The notes: generated by a model from the sequence alone, not told the origin. Positions 42,701-51,343 are shown, numbered from the stretch's first letter. The stretch: DNA of 64,000 nucleotides from Chersky-840 sp050011815 (GCA_050011815.1 JBEKIJ010000019.1:62001-126000); one strand, 5' to 3'. Made by a program: numbers and translations.

Positions 42701-43097
42701 CGATCGTGCCGCCGTGCTCCGCCACGATGTCGCCCAGCTCCCGAAAGGCGGTGTCGACCAAGCGGGCCACGAGCTCGGGATCGGTCCGCTCGGCCAGAGA
42801 CGTGAAGCCCACGACGTCCGCGAACACCACGGTGGCCAGCTTGCGCTCTTCCACCGCCGCGGTGGTGACCGTGGTGGCGGTGGAAGGGGAGGCGGTGGCG
42901 GTGGTGGCGGCAGCCACGGGAGCGCTCCGGGGCGAGGCGCCGTGCAGGGCCGCCCCGCACTGCCCGCAGAATTGCTGCCCGTCGGAGATCGCGGCCCCGC
43001 ACGCCGGGCACCCGCCCACCGGGAGTGCGGCTCCGCACTGCCCGCAGAACAGGTATCCCTTGGGGTTGGGCGCCTCGCACGCCAGGCACAGGTCCAC
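39783..43097 (-). CDS. Zinc-ribbon / class III adenylyl cyclase / AAA ATPase / helical-repeat signalling protein
   Basis: A 1104-residue protein. Two zinc ribbons open it (Cys 4, 7, 18, 21 and 30, 33, 44, 47). A class III cyclase domain follows (about 85-235) with FADVVGFTSL and GDSVMAVFGVP carrying the two metal-binding Asp, and GDTVNVAARLE the Asn/Arg transition-state residues, so it looks active. An AAA-type ATPase follows: Walker A GDAGSGKT at about 298, Walker B LLILIDDMH. The C-terminal 450 residues are helical TPR-like repeats. This is the 'adenylate cyclase-predicted ATPase' architecture of actinobacteria. It should make cAMP in response to an unknown signal. A perfect CRP-type site occurs elsewhere in the window. 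Confidence 0.92.
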   Translation of the reverse strand: MDLCLACEAPNPKGYLFCGQCGAALPVGGCPACGAAISDGQQFCGQCGAALHGASPRSAPVAAATTATASPSTATTVTTAAVEERKLATVVFADVVGFTSLAERTDPELVARLVDTAFRELGDIVAEHGGTIDKYMGDSVMAVFGVPLAHDDDAERAVAAAMAMRHLGGDLVFSIGVNSGEVMATAVGAGGGMTVIGDTVNVAARLEKAAGPGEVLCGRLTTELTAGRIAFRARQPILLKGKQEPVEVWEAVSLQPLDLQPSVASPPLVGRDDELAFLEAQWRRVCRDRQTQVVVVCGDAGSGKTRVTAELARAAEVDGTVIRAAFPAYGAMGGARVAAEVIRQLGPVSDGDVNARVKSLAGEWDTSLQSIDPAGMHQEQLWALGRLLQEKGTDRPLLILIDDMHRSGDKMLKVLGELSGRLNNVAVLTVLAGRTEPGEWLTAFPAATTVRLGPLSRPDAVALADGFACEKPLSGEAADFLVERANGNPLYLRELVSMARTQGLLVDDGDRYQLTAHGAIPATLQALLAARLDALDPEQKLVLQHAAVMGGATAAHLSTLGSPNAPVVLQSLVENGLMRHGADARYDTVDSLLREVAYETLPRNIRGELHRRAATIVAEPEERARHLDRAAEYLTDDATVAQEAAEALARAGQDLFAAARYTEALRMLERAVALGCRRAAVLLDLAKVQALCSQEDEALETLAMVQDDPDDPTIAIERDHTAGNAKMFSDSAWAIPRLVAVTARWHELGVIDKEAWGHANLGVSYFNVSQMEDSGRELELGLELFERIGDRVGMVATSSFLCLARPTDRRVPDWLAQALAFADETGDRSRQLGILTTLAWHHFIRSLWGTAADTAEAEGFALRLAQLGQELAAFDLVVHGRSLLAIMARFTGRLDEAARHAEVLSRLSGVVDDDHFPWLGWAATFAVTAARGATDVAPPPPPESSLDPVVGMGLLVIEAELTVGGRLAEALARFDGAEHPGLGPFGDLVGLLQGLAFVLAGRSAEALPWVDRADQAAHALQAPATVTAAAALRSEITGASTDLPPTPTSAASVSEALVLRSYAARGDASALDALRRCAQELAMPGLLLGLERSSRSPGGNSSAC

Positions 43098-43166
43098 TAC
43101 CTCACGGTACCTCCCATCCCGGGCGACCCGGCCGGGACCCGGGCCCGGCGCCCCCCTCGGCCGGCC

Positions 43167-43538
43167 CTACGTCGGGGTATGGCAGACCGCTTCCACGTTG
43201 TTGCCGTCGGGATCGCGCACGAAAGCCCCGTAGTAGTCCGGGTGGTACTCGGGCCACAGGCGGGGCTCGTGCAGGACCTCGGCCCCGGCGCGCACCGCGG
43301 CGTCGAAGAAGGCCCGCACCGCGGCCCGATCCTGGGCCCGGAAGGCGATGTGGATCTCTCGGTTGGGAGAACCTCCCGCCAGGGGGCCCACCCAGAACGA
43401 CGGCTTGCCCTCGGTGCCGTAGCCGATCACCGAACCGAACTCCATGACGCGCCCCGCGCCGAGACCGAGGAGCACGGCGTCGTAGAACTCCGCGCTCAAG
43501 GTCACGTCCGCACATTGGATCGACAGATGGTCGAGCAC
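43167..43538 (-). CDS. VOC (glyoxalase/bleomycin resistance) family protein
   Basis: A 123-residue protein with the paired beta-alpha-beta-beta-beta vicinal oxygen chelate fold. MLDHLSIQCADVTLSAEFYDAVLLGLG opens it with the first metal-ligand His, REIHIAFRAQDRAAVRAFFDAAVRAGA is the second module, and PDYYGAFVRDPDGNNVEAVCHTP the conserved end with the Glu ligand. It may be a dioxygenase, isomerase or binding protein; the substrate is unknown. It lies between the cyclase gene (69 bp) and the transporter gene (348 bp), on the same strand as both. Confidence 0.88.
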   Translation of the reverse strand: MLDHLSIQCADVTLSAEFYDAVLLGLGAGRVMEFGSVIGYGTEGKPSFWVGPLAGGSPNREIHIAFRAQDRAAVRAFFDAAVRAGAEVLHEPRLWPEYHPDYYGAFVRDPDGNNVEAVCHTPT

Positions 43539-43886
43539 CCCCGGATGCTACCGACGCCCCATGGCGATGGCACCATGGCATGGCAACGGCACGTTTGCCG
43601 GCGCGCCGTGACGACCACGTCGACGAATCGGGGGCGCCGCCCTCGTGCGACCCCGGGGGGGCCGGAGGCCACACGGTGCGGCAGCCCACCGAGCCGGAAA
43701 CCGGCGATGTCAGCCGACGTGCACGGACCAGGATCCCCGGACCGCACTCCCCGCCATTCGTTCGCCTTACCCAGCCCTGCGGTGGGGTGCTCAAACGCGC
43801 TCGCACTGGGAACCAGTGCGATCCCCCACCCGCCACCACCTTCGTCGCTCGGGCCTGGGGACAACAAGCGGAAAACTTGGGGATTC
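43539..43886. other. 348-bp spacer with a perfect 9-bp inverted repeat
   Basis: No convincing gene. At 43801-43821 TCGCACTGG and CCAGTGCGA flank GAA, a perfect 9-3-9 palindrome. On the minus strand it lies 66 bp after the transporter stop and about 260 bp before the VOC start. It might be a terminator stem without a T-run, or a repressor operator. Confidence 0.45.
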
Positions 43887-45071
43887 TCAGCGCGTCCCCG
43901 TCAAGGCGAAGACGCCGAGGGCCCCGACCATGGCCAGCGGCGCCGCCACCAGGCCGAGCCGGGTCGCTCTGGCAATCGACGGGGCCGCCCCCGCGGTCCT
44001 CGCGGCCCGGAGCCACAGGACCCACGCCAGAGATCCCGTCACGCACAGATTGGGCCCGATGTCGAGGCCCACGAGGAGAGCGAAGGGCCGGGGCGGGACC
44101 CGGGCGGCGAGAAGCGAGGCGGCGGGGAGGTTGTTGAACACCACGCTCGACAGGGCCGCCAACGCCGCGGTTCCCCACGCGTCGAGGTGGGTGAGGGCGG
44201 TGGTGGGACCCGACCAGCTGCGTCCCAGGGTCCCGAGGGCCACGGCCACACCGAAGAGCCCGAGGAGCAACGGGAGCCCGAGGGTCTGCACCACCCGGTC
44301 CAACGGGGCGCGTCCCGAGGCCGCCCTCGCCGCCACCGCCGCCACACCCACCGCCGCCACGGGCAGGGCCGGCGCCCGCAGCACCACCACCAACACGGTG
44401 ACCGACAGCACCGACACCATCCCGATCCAAAAGGCGCCGCGCCCGGCGGGGTAGGTATCTCCAAGGGTCGGCGCCGGCACCGAGGTCGTGCGCAACGACC
44501 GGCGTTCCACGAGCGCCACCACGCCGGCGGTGACGAGCACCGACACGAGCCATGCGGGCGCGACCTTGCCGAGGAACCGACCTCCCGAGAGATGGAGGTG
44601 GCCGAGGACGATGAGGTTGGTCAGGTTGGAGCCGGGAAGCAACAGGGAGGCGGCGTTGGAGAGAAGGAGGCAGCCGTAGAGCAGTGGCGCCTCACCTTCA
44701 CCGCGGCGACGCGCCGCGTAGACGAGGACGGGCGTGAGAAAGGCCACCGACGTGTCGAGGTTCAAGACGCTCGTGACGCCGGCCACGAGTGCGGTGGCAC
44801 CGGCGAAGAGCACCACACCGCGCCCCGAGACGCGGGCGAGGGCATGGCCCGCGGCGGCGAAGAGACCGCCCTCGTCGGCCACCAGGCCCACCAGGAGCAG
44901 TCCGGACACGAGCACGAACGGCGGCCAGTCCTGGGCCGCGGCGGACCGGGCCGCGGGCCCGTCGACGGCGCCGGCCAGGGTGGCCCCCACGATGCCGGCG
45001 CCGGCCAGGGCCCAACCGCCCAGGCCCGATCCCCCGAACCCGGCCTGTGTCGGCGTCGAGACCCGCGCCAC
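43887..45071 (-). CDS. SLC13/ArsB-like membrane transporter
   Basis: A 394-residue protein from GTG 45071, 2 bp after the stop of the upstream dioxygenase gene. About ten hydrophobic segments are visible. LNLDTSVAFLTPVLVYAARRRG and SNAASLLLPGSNLTNLIVLGHL form the first conserved half, and SVVFNNLPAASLLAARVP and GLDIGPNLCVTGSLAWVLWL the second; the two inverted NxP/T-type hairpins are typical of the ArsB/SLC13 (ion transporter) superfamily. It may export arsenite or move an organic anion; ars genes are absent. Coupled with the LigB-type dioxygenase, it might import or export its substrate or product. Confidence 0.8.
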   Translation of the reverse strand: MARVSTPTQAGFGGSGLGGWALAGAGIVGATLAGAVDGPAARSAAAQDWPPFVLVSGLLLVGLVADEGGLFAAAGHALARVSGRGVVLFAGATALVAGVTSVLNLDTSVAFLTPVLVYAARRRGEGEAPLLYGCLLLSNAASLLLPGSNLTNLIVLGHLHLSGGRFLGKVAPAWLVSVLVTAGVVALVERRSLRTTSVPAPTLGDTYPAGRGAFWIGMVSVLSVTVLVVVLRAPALPVAAVGVAAVAARAASGRAPLDRVVQTLGLPLLLGLFGVAVALGTLGRSWSGPTTALTHLDAWGTAALAALSSVVFNNLPAASLLAARVPPRPFALLVGLDIGPNLCVTGSLAWVLWLRAARTAGAAPSIARATRLGLVAAPLAMVGALGVFALTGTR

Positions 45072-45073
45072 GC

Positions 45074-45901
45074 TCAGAGGTCGGCGGGGGCGGGCCGGAA
45101 GTCGAGCGTGTACGAGGTCATCGACAAAGAGCCGTACGCGTACCCGTCGACGAGGACATCGGCGACGCCACCCTCGGCCTCGGCGAGTCCGGCCAGATAG
45201 AGCAGCGGGATGAAATGGTCCGGCGTCGGGACGGCCAGGGCGAAGTCCCCGTGGCGGGCGGCCTCGACGATGGCGGCGGGCCCTGTGGTCATGACGGCCC
45301 GGGCGTGCTCGTCGAAACGGTGGGCCCAGTCGGTACCCGAGTCGGGACGGCCCGGATCCATGAGTCCGAGATTGTGCACCACGTTGCCGCTGGCGATGAC
45401 GAGCACGCCGTCGTGGCGCAACGGTGCCAGGCGCGCCCCCAGCTCGACGTGGTACTCGAAGGGCTTGGTGGCGTCGATCGCCAACTGCACCACGGGAACG
45501 TCGGCGTCGGGGAAGGCGTGCACCAACACGGACCACGTGCCGTGGTCGATTCCCCAGCTGTCGTGGTCGAGGCCGACCCACAGCGGTGCAGCCACGTCGA
45601 CCACCTGCTGGGCCAAGCCGGGGTCGCCGGGAGCCGGATAGGTCACGGCGAAGAGCTCGTCGGGGAACCCGTAGAAGTCGTGGATGGTCCGGGGGTGGAC
45701 CATGGCGGTCACCACCGAGGCATTGACGTACCAATGGGCCGACACCACGAGGATGGCCCGGGGACGGGGGACCTCCTCGCCGAAGCCACGCCAGGCCTCG
45801 GTGTAGCGGTTGTGGTCCAAGGCGTTCATCGGATTCCCGTGGCCGAGGAAGGCGGCCGGCATGACGCCGTGGGCCTCGGGGAGTGAACCGGGGAACGCCA
45901 C
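45074..45901 (-). CDS. Extradiol dioxygenase, class III (LigB/DODA family)
   Basis: A 275-residue enzyme. PAAFLGHGNPMNALDHNRYTEAW carries the first metal His of the YgiD/4,5-DOPA-extradiol-dioxygenase group. ILVVSAHWYVN, TIHDFYGFPDELFAVTYPAPG, GIDHGTWSVLVHAFPDADVPVVQLAID and LVIASGNVVHNLGLM are the other conserved blocks. It should cleave a catechol-type ring with non-heme iron or zinc. The natural substrate is unknown. The transporter gene follows after 2 bp and is translationally linked. The gene is divergent from an amidase gene, with 122 bp between starts. Confidence 0.9.
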   Translation of the reverse strand: MAFPGSLPEAHGVMPAAFLGHGNPMNALDHNRYTEAWRGFGEEVPRPRAILVVSAHWYVNASVVTAMVHPRTIHDFYGFPDELFAVTYPAPGDPGLAQQVVDVAAPLWVGLDHDSWGIDHGTWSVLVHAFPDADVPVVQLAIDATKPFEYHVELGARLAPLRHDGVLVIASGNVVHNLGLMDPGRPDSGTDWAHRFDEHARAVMTTGPAAIVEAARHGDFALAVPTPDHFIPLLYLAGLAEAEGGVADVLVDGYAYGSLSMTSYTLDFRPAPADL

Positions 45902-46023
45902 GGCTCCACCCTAGGCGCAGCGCTCCGAGCCCCCCGCCGGTGCCGAGACGCACGGGACCACGGTGTCGTCGCCATCCTCGGTTCTGTCCGCCGATCCGTC
46001 GAGGTCACCACTAGGTTGGCCTT

Positions 46024-47463
46024 ATGCCGCGACCCTTCCTCGACGCCTGTGCTCTCGCCCAATTGGTCCGGGACGGTCGCGCGTCGCCCCTCGAGCTCGT
46101 GGACGAGGCCATCGAGCGGATCGAGAAGATCAACCCCGAGCTCAACGCCGTCATCCGTCCCCGCTTCGACGAGGCGCGGCGCGAAGCCGCCGGGGTGCTG
46201 CCCGACGGACCCATGCGGGGCGTGCCGATCGTGCTCAAGGACCTGATGTGCAGCATGGCGGGCGAGCCGATCCACGAAGGCATGCGGGTCCTCAAAGAGG
46301 CGCACTACGTCGCCGAGCACGACCAGGAGCTCGCCGCGAGGTTCCGCGCCGCGGGGTTCGTCGTGGTCGGTCGCACCAACACCCCTGAGCTCGGCATCGT
46401 GCCCACCACCGAGCCCGCCGCCTACGGGCCCACCCGCAACCCCTGGGACACCACCCGTTCCACCGGGGGCTCCAGTGGTGGGTCGGCCGCCGCGGTCGCC
46501 TCGGGCATGGTGCCGGTGGGCCATGCCGGTGACGGGGGCGGGTCCATCCGTATCCCGGCCAGCGAGTGCGGGCTGGTGGGGTTGAAGCCCTCGCGCGCCC
46601 GGGTGCCGAGCGGGCCGGAGTGGGGCGATGTCTTTGCCGGCCTGGTGTGCGAGTTAGCGGTGACCCGCACCGTGCGCGACACCGCGGCGGTGCTCGACGC
46701 CGTGGCGGGGCCTGCCCCGGGGGACCCCTACGCGGCACCGACGCCGACGCGCCCCTTCGTCGACGAGGTCGGGGCCGACCCCGGGCGCCTCCGCATCGGG
46801 GTGCAGAGCGAGGCGTTCGGCGCCACGGTGGTGACCCACCCCGATTGCGTGATCGCCACGGAGGCGGCGGCCGCCTTGCTCGAGGCGCAGGGCCACCGGG
46901 TGGAGCCGACCCACGTGGACGCGCTCGACGCCCCCGAATTCGTCGAGGCGTTCCTCTTGGTGTGGGCGGCAGGTATCGGAGCCGACGTCGACCACTACTG
47001 GGCCGGGAAACTCGGCCGTCCCATCGGTCAGGACGAAGTGGAGCCCCTCACCTGGACGCTGGTCGAGGCGGCCCGAGCCGCCAACGCGTCGGACTTCCTC
47101 GACGCCCACCGCAAGCTCCAGGCGATCTCGCGCCGGGTGGCGCAGTGGTACGAGGGAGGTTTCGATCTTCTGCTCACGCCGACGCTGGCCGAGCCGCCGC
47201 CGTTGCTGGGCGAGTTCGACTCGCCCCCCGAGAACCCGCTGCACGGGCTGTTGCGTGCCGCCGCGCTGGTCCCGTTCACGCCGCCGTTCAACGTGTCGGG
47301 ACAGCCGGCCATCTCGCTTCCCCTGCACTGGAACGAGGACGGCCTTCCCATCGGCGTGCAGCTGGTGGCGCCCTATGGGCGCGAGGACGTCTTGTTGCGT
47401 GTGGCCGCCCAGTTGGAGGAAGCGGCGCCGTGGGCGCAGCGCCGGCCTCCGGTGAGCATCTGA
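46024..47463 (+). CDS. Amidase (amidase signature family)
   Basis: A 479-residue enzyme of normal length. GVPIVLKDL gives the catalytic Lys72, STGGSSGGSAAAVASG the cis-serine at about 151, and GDGGGSIRIPASECGLVGLKPSRARVP the nucleophile Ser174. The C-terminal region FNVSGQPAISLPLHWNEDGLPIGVQLVAPYG is the family's end block. It hydrolyses an amide, with no gat neighbours. It is the second of three amidases in the window, is not especially similar to the others outside the signature, and converges with trmO. Confidence 0.9.
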   Translation: MPRPFLDACALAQLVRDGRASPLELVDEAIERIEKINPELNAVIRPRFDEARREAAGVLPDGPMRGVPIVLKDLMCSMAGEPIHEGMRVLKEAHYVAEHDQELAARFRAAGFVVVGRTNTPELGIVPTTEPAAYGPTRNPWDTTRSTGGSSGGSAAAVASGMVPVGHAGDGGGSIRIPASECGLVGLKPSRARVPSGPEWGDVFAGLVCELAVTRTVRDTAAVLDAVAGPAPGDPYAAPTPTRPFVDEVGADPGRLRIGVQSEAFGATVVTHPDCVIATEAAAALLEAQGHRVEPTHVDALDAPEFVEAFLLVWAAGIGADVDHYWAGKLGRPIGQDEVEPLTWTLVEAARAANASDFLDAHRKLQAISRRVAQWYEGGFDLLLTPTLAEPPPLLGEFDSPPENPLHGLLRAAALVPFTPPFNVSGQPAISLPLHWNEDGLPIGVQLVAPYGREDVLLRVAAQLEEAAPWAQRRPPVSI

Positions 47464-47482
47464 CGATTCACGAGTCGTCGAC

Positions 47483-47944
47483 TCACCAGTAGTCGCGCAT
47501 GAGCTCGTGGACCCAGGTGGGCTCGCGGACACGCCCCCGAGGGCCGAAGGCGGAGAAGTAGGGCTTCACGTCGAGCACCGGCGTGCCGTCGATGGCGTCG
47601 AGCCCCCTGACGCGCAGGGCGAGGCCGTCGACCGAGACGAGCTCGCACAGGGTCACCCCGATGCGGTTGGGGCGGCTCTTGGCCCGCTGGGCCAGGATCC
47701 CCACCGCGGGCCAGTCGGTGCGCCCCCGCGGGTGGCGGGCGCTCCAGGTGATCTCGCCGTCGCCGACGCGGTCGAAGAGGAACACCACCTCGAGGTGGGA
47801 GAAGTCCTCGAGCCCCGCCGTGGCGTCGGGCCCGAGGAGGGTTCCGTCGAGGTCGATCGACGCCTCCACGGCGCCCCAGTGGTCGTCGACGGCCTCGTCG
47901 CGGCCACCTCTCACGACACCGATCGGTTGCATGGCGATGTCCAC
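47483..47944 (-). CDS. trmO: tRNA (N6-threonylcarbamoyladenosine37-N6)-methyltransferase TrmO-like
   Basis: A 153-residue protein of the UPF0066/TsaA (YaeB) beta-barrel family. MQPIGVVRGGRDEAVDDHWGAVEASI starts the fold; LEDFSHLEVVFLFDRV is the DFSH-type signature, TDWPAVGILAQRAKSRPNRIGVTLCELV covers RxxxRPNxIG, which binds SAM, and LDAIDGTPVLDVKPYF is the DGTPVLDIKPY block. It should methylate t6A37 of tRNA. It lacks the C-terminal extension of the E. coli enzyme, as in many actinobacteria, so substrate identity is less sure. Confidence 0.85.
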   Translation of the reverse strand: MDIAMQPIGVVRGGRDEAVDDHWGAVEASIDLDGTLLGPDATAGLEDFSHLEVVFLFDRVGDGEITWSARHPRGRTDWPAVGILAQRAKSRPNRIGVTLCELVSVDGLALRVRGLDAIDGTPVLDVKPYFSAFGPRGRVREPTWVHELMRDYW

Positions 47945-47977
47945 TGCCGCTCCTGTCTCGATGGGGTTCGACGGGGT

Positions 47978-49984
47978 CTACGAGGGCGGGCCCGGCACGG
48001 CCACGCCCGCGTACCCGGCCGGAGGTTGGTCGTCGGGGCACGCACCGGGGGGGTCGTTGAAGTTGGCGTCGTGCACCCAACTGCCGTCTTCCCAACCCGG
48101 CGCCATGGTCGGGAGCCCGAGCACGGGCGTGAGGTCGCCATCGACGAGTGCGCCGAGCTCCGCCGCGCCGTAGGGGCACACGTGGGTGTTGTCGAGCTTT
48201 CGAGCTCTGATCCACGAGCCCGAAGGGGTCCGGTTCCAGGCGTAGTAGCGGTCGCCGGGGGCGAAGAGCTGATCGGTGCGGAGGTACAGCGCCCGGCCGG
48301 GGAAGAATTGCACCGCTTCGCTGGCGATCTGGTTCCAGGCGATCTGGCGGGCGTTGGTCGCCTTCCAGTCCGCCGCTTGTGCGGTGGGGTCGATCACATA
48401 GGTGTTCGGGCCGACCTGGGGGAACTGCAGGAGCACGACGAGGTCGACGCCGTCGCCGGGGGCCAACATGGTGCGCAGGGCCTGGATGAGTTCCAACAGG
48501 TAGGCGTGGGGGTGGGCCTGGGCCAGGGGGGCGTCCCACGACCACGTCCCGATCACGAGCTCGGGATGCCAGGTGCCGATGATCTGTGCCAGGTCCTTCT
48601 CCCAGGTGTGGTCGGTGCTGAGGCCCCACCCGCCGAAGGAGCTGTTGGCCACGACATCCACCTCCCCGGTGGCCTCGAGGGCGGCGCTGACCCCCGGCGA
48701 GCTGTCCTGCATGACGCTGTCACCGAGGATCCAGGTCCGGAGGGGATCGGCGGCGCTGAGCACCCTGCCGGGCGGGAGCGAGATGCGAAGAGCGTGCGGA
48801 CCCGAGCCGGCCGCCGGCGCCAGAGGCACCGCAGCCGTCGAGGCCTCCACGGGAGGGACGGTGGCGACGAGCACCACACTCACGACGCCGGCCACGGCGA
48901 CCGGGACGAGGGCGCGGCGCCACCACAGGTTCCAATCGGCGCGCCGTAGAGGCTGCTCGACGACGAAGTAGCTGAGACAGGCGGCGCCGGTCATGGTCAC
49001 GAGCCGGCACACGAGCAGGGGGGCGCCCGACAATCCCGTGCTGGCCGTGGTCATGACGACGATGACGGGCCAGTGCCAGAGATACAGCGAGTAGCTGATG
49101 CGACCGAGCCACCGCAGCGGCGCGAGGGCGAGAGCCCGTGCCACGGGACCGTCGGGATGGCGGACCGATCCCACCACGACGACGAGCACCCCCGCCGCGA
49201 CGGCGACGAGCCCGCCGTCCCACATCCACCCCGGGGGACCGGTCCCCAGGGCCGTCCCGAGCGCGACGCCTCCCACCGCCACCACCGTGGCCGTGCTCCA
49301 CAGCGCGCCGCGCCGCGCCGGTCCCGCCGATCGCAGCGCCATGGCGCCGAGGCCTCCCAGCAGCAGTTCCCACACGCGGGTGTCGGTGCCCAGGTAGGCG
49401 CGGTTGGGGCCCAGGACGTGCGCGGCGACGCCCATCCACAGGGCCGAGCCCACCGCCAACAGGGTTGTCCCGATGACGAGGACGCGTCGCGACCGGCGCC
49501 GTCCGAGCCACAGAAGTCCGAGGAAGAGCAGGGGCCAGACGAGGTAGTACTGCTCCTCGACGGCCAGAGACCACGTATGGGCGAGCGGGTTGACCGCCTG
49601 GAAGGGCGCGAAGTAGCTGTGGCCCGCGGCGACCTGCTGCCAGTTGGCGAAATACAGGAGCGTCGCCACGGCCGGGGAGCGCAATTGCGAGGGCACCACG
49701 CCCGGTCCGCCGGCCAGCGCGTACACCGCCAGGACCACGAGAAGCAGGCCGAGCGCAGGGAGCAGGCGCCGGGCCCGGCGCGCCCAGAAGGCGCGCAGGC
49801 GAACGTGGCCGGACGCGGCCTGTTCGGAGAGCAGCAGGCTCGTGATGAGGAACCCCGACAGGACGAAGAAGACGTCCACGCCCACCCAGCCGCCCCCGAG
49901 GTACCCGAGGTGGAAGGCGATCACGAGCGCGATCGCAACACCCCGAACGCCGTCGAGCGACGGCCAGTACCGATGTTGGGACAT
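47978..49984 (-). CDS. OafA-type membrane acyltransferase with SGNH domain
   Basis: A 668-residue protein. The first 370 residues are an acyltransferase-3 domain with ten or so helices: YWPSLDGVRGVAIALVIAFHLG, GWVGVDVFFVLSGFLITSLLL, RRARRLLPAL and TWSLAVEEQYYLVWPLL, with the usual catalytic His. A linker leads to an extracytoplasmic SGNH domain starting at WILGDSVMQDSS (block I Ser) and ending near DNTHVCPYGA (block V Asp-His). It should O-acetylate a cell-surface glycan: the membrane part moves the acyl group and the SGNH part transfers it. The gene is followed by trmO and preceded at 72 bp by a membrane glycosyltransferase-like gene. Confidence 0.92.
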   Translation of the reverse strand: MSQHRYWPSLDGVRGVAIALVIAFHLGYLGGGWVGVDVFFVLSGFLITSLLLSEQAASGHVRLRAFWARRARRLLPALGLLLVVLAVYALAGGPGVVPSQLRSPAVATLLYFANWQQVAAGHSYFAPFQAVNPLAHTWSLAVEEQYYLVWPLLFLGLLWLGRRRSRRVLVIGTTLLAVGSALWMGVAAHVLGPNRAYLGTDTRVWELLLGGLGAMALRSAGPARRGALWSTATVVAVGGVALGTALGTGPPGWMWDGGLVAVAAGVLVVVVGSVRHPDGPVARALALAPLRWLGRISYSLYLWHWPVIVVMTTASTGLSGAPLLVCRLVTMTGAACLSYFVVEQPLRRADWNLWWRRALVPVAVAGVVSVVLVATVPPVEASTAAVPLAPAAGSGPHALRISLPPGRVLSAADPLRTWILGDSVMQDSSPGVSAALEATGEVDVVANSSFGGWGLSTDHTWEKDLAQIIGTWHPELVIGTWSWDAPLAQAHPHAYLLELIQALRTMLAPGDGVDLVVLLQFPQVGPNTYVIDPTAQAADWKATNARQIAWNQIASEAVQFFPGRALYLRTDQLFAPGDRYYAWNRTPSGSWIRARKLDNTHVCPYGAAELGALVDGDLTPVLGLPTMAPGWEDGSWVHDANFNDPPGACPDDQPPAGYAGVAVPGPPS

Positions 49985-50056
49985 AACCCCCCAGACCCCG
50001 CCTCGCTCGTTCGGAGTCCGACAGTCACGCTACCGGCGGAAGAAGCCCTGTTCGGG

Positions 50057-51343
50057 TTATGTGGCGACGGCGCGGGTCGGGATCGAGTACAGCGCGATCA
50101 CGATGGCGGCGAGCGAGGCCCCGAAGGCCAGGAATGCGGCCAGGTCGGTGGTGGGAAGGCCACCGGACTGTTCGACCAGGACCCCGGTCGCCGCGATCCA
50201 CAGGAACGACGCCACCGGGGGTCGCCTCGAGGCGAAGTCGAGGACGAGCAGGCCCGCGCTCACGGCCAGGAGGTAGTAGCTCGCGAACCACACTTCGGCC
50301 ACGAGCCGGCCGGCGAGACAGGCGGTCGACAGTCCGATCAGCGCTACGGGCGACAGCAGGCGGTCACCCGCACGCCGCCGTGCCCACAGCGCCATGGCCA
50401 GGGCCAGGACCACAGGGCCGTCGCGGGCGATCACGAGCTTGGTCTGCTCCGACAGGTCGGTCATGCCCACGACGGTCCCCGTCGAGAGCTTCACCACGCC
50501 CCCCGAGCTGACCGCGCCCAGGGTGCTCCACGTGGCCGACCAATCCGCCACGGCGAAGGGGATGATCCCGCCTGCCACCACGGCCAGGGCAGGGAGGGCG
50601 ATCCGGGCGCGCGGGCGCCACCCGGGAGCGGCAACCAGCACGGCCACCAGGGGCAGCAGGGCGAACTGCTTGCAGAGAAAGGCCACACCGAACAGGACCC
50701 CGGTGGCGATCCATCGTCGGCGCAGCGCCTCGGCCAGCCCCGCACAGCCGAGTCCGACGCACACCAGGTCCTGGGGATGAAACGTCTCGACGATGCCGTC
50801 GCTGGCGGCCGGGATGGCGGCCAGCACGACGACCAGGACCAGCTCACCCGGCCCCCCTCCCGCGCCGGCGGCCCGCAGGAGCCGGATGCAGCCCAGGGCC
50901 AGGACGATCCAGGCCAGGATCCCGAGCACGGCCTGGGACCGGTACCACCGGTGGGTGGCAAGTTGTCCGGGCGCACACCATGGCAGGAAGTAGCGCGTCA
51001 CCGGGGACACGCGTGCGTCGCACCATTCGGAATTCCCGACGAGCGGTCGGAAGACGACGATGAAGGGCGAGGTGAGCAGGGCGTACCCCGGAGGCTGGGG
51101 GAGTACGGCATCGTGGGCCGCCCCCGACAGGTCGCCGTCGGCGAGCGCGGTGGCCGGTTTCGTCACGCCGTAGGCGTCTCCCACCGACGGACCCCCCCGG
51201 GCGGCCACGATCCCGACGAACGCCCCCAGCGCGGCCAGGTACACCACCACCATGACCGCCGTCGGAACGCGACCACCGCTGCCACTGTTGTCCGGCCTCG
51301 GCGCGGCGTCACGGACCGACTCGGTGCCCGGGCGTGGAGGCAT
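50057..51343 (-). CDS. Multi-pass membrane protein, GT87/GT-C-like glycosyltransferase candidate
   Basis: A 428-residue protein from the ATG at 51343, whose first base overlaps the upstream stop (TGATG). About ten membrane helices are visible. The first outer loop, GGPSVGDAYGVTKPATALADGDLSGAAHDAVLPQPPGYALLTSPF, has the Asp and the Pro-rich end expected of GT-C type mannosyl/arabinosyl transferases (GT87). FLCKQFALLPLVAVLVAAPGW is typical of the family. It should use a polyprenyl-phosphate sugar. Translational coupling to a phytoene-desaturase-like oxidoreductase is unusual and may hint at a glycosylated isoprenoid or lipid. Confidence 0.7.
   Translation of the reverse strand: MPPRPGTESVRDAAPRPDNSGSGGRVPTAVMVVVYLAALGAFVGIVAARGGPSVGDAYGVTKPATALADGDLSGAAHDAVLPQPPGYALLTSPFIVVFRPLVGNSEWCDARVSPVTRYFLPWCAPGQLATHRWYRSQAVLGILAWIVLALGCIRLLRAAGAGGGPGELVLVVVLAAIPAASDGIVETFHPQDLVCVGLGCAGLAEALRRRWIATGVLFGVAFLCKQFALLPLVAVLVAAPGWRPRARIALPALAVVAGGIIPFAVADWSATWSTLGAVSSGGVVKLSTGTVVGMTDLSEQTKLVIARDGPVVLALAMALWARRRAGDRLLSPVALIGLSTACLAGRLVAEVWFASYYLLAVSAGLLVLDFASRRPPVASFLWIAATGVLVEQSGGLPTTDLAAFLAFGASLAAIVIALYSIPTRAVAT

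Noticed and set aside
41430..45200. Very long open frame on the plus strand opposite the cyclase and transporter genes
   Set aside because: The translation is low-complexity Arg/Gly/Pro/His, has no domain, and is antisense to well-supported genes; typical of high-GC DNA.
46024..47463. GatA subunit of glutamyl-tRNA amidotransferase
   Set aside because: None of the three amidases has gatB or gatC beside it, and GatA-specific context is missing; the general amidase call is safer.
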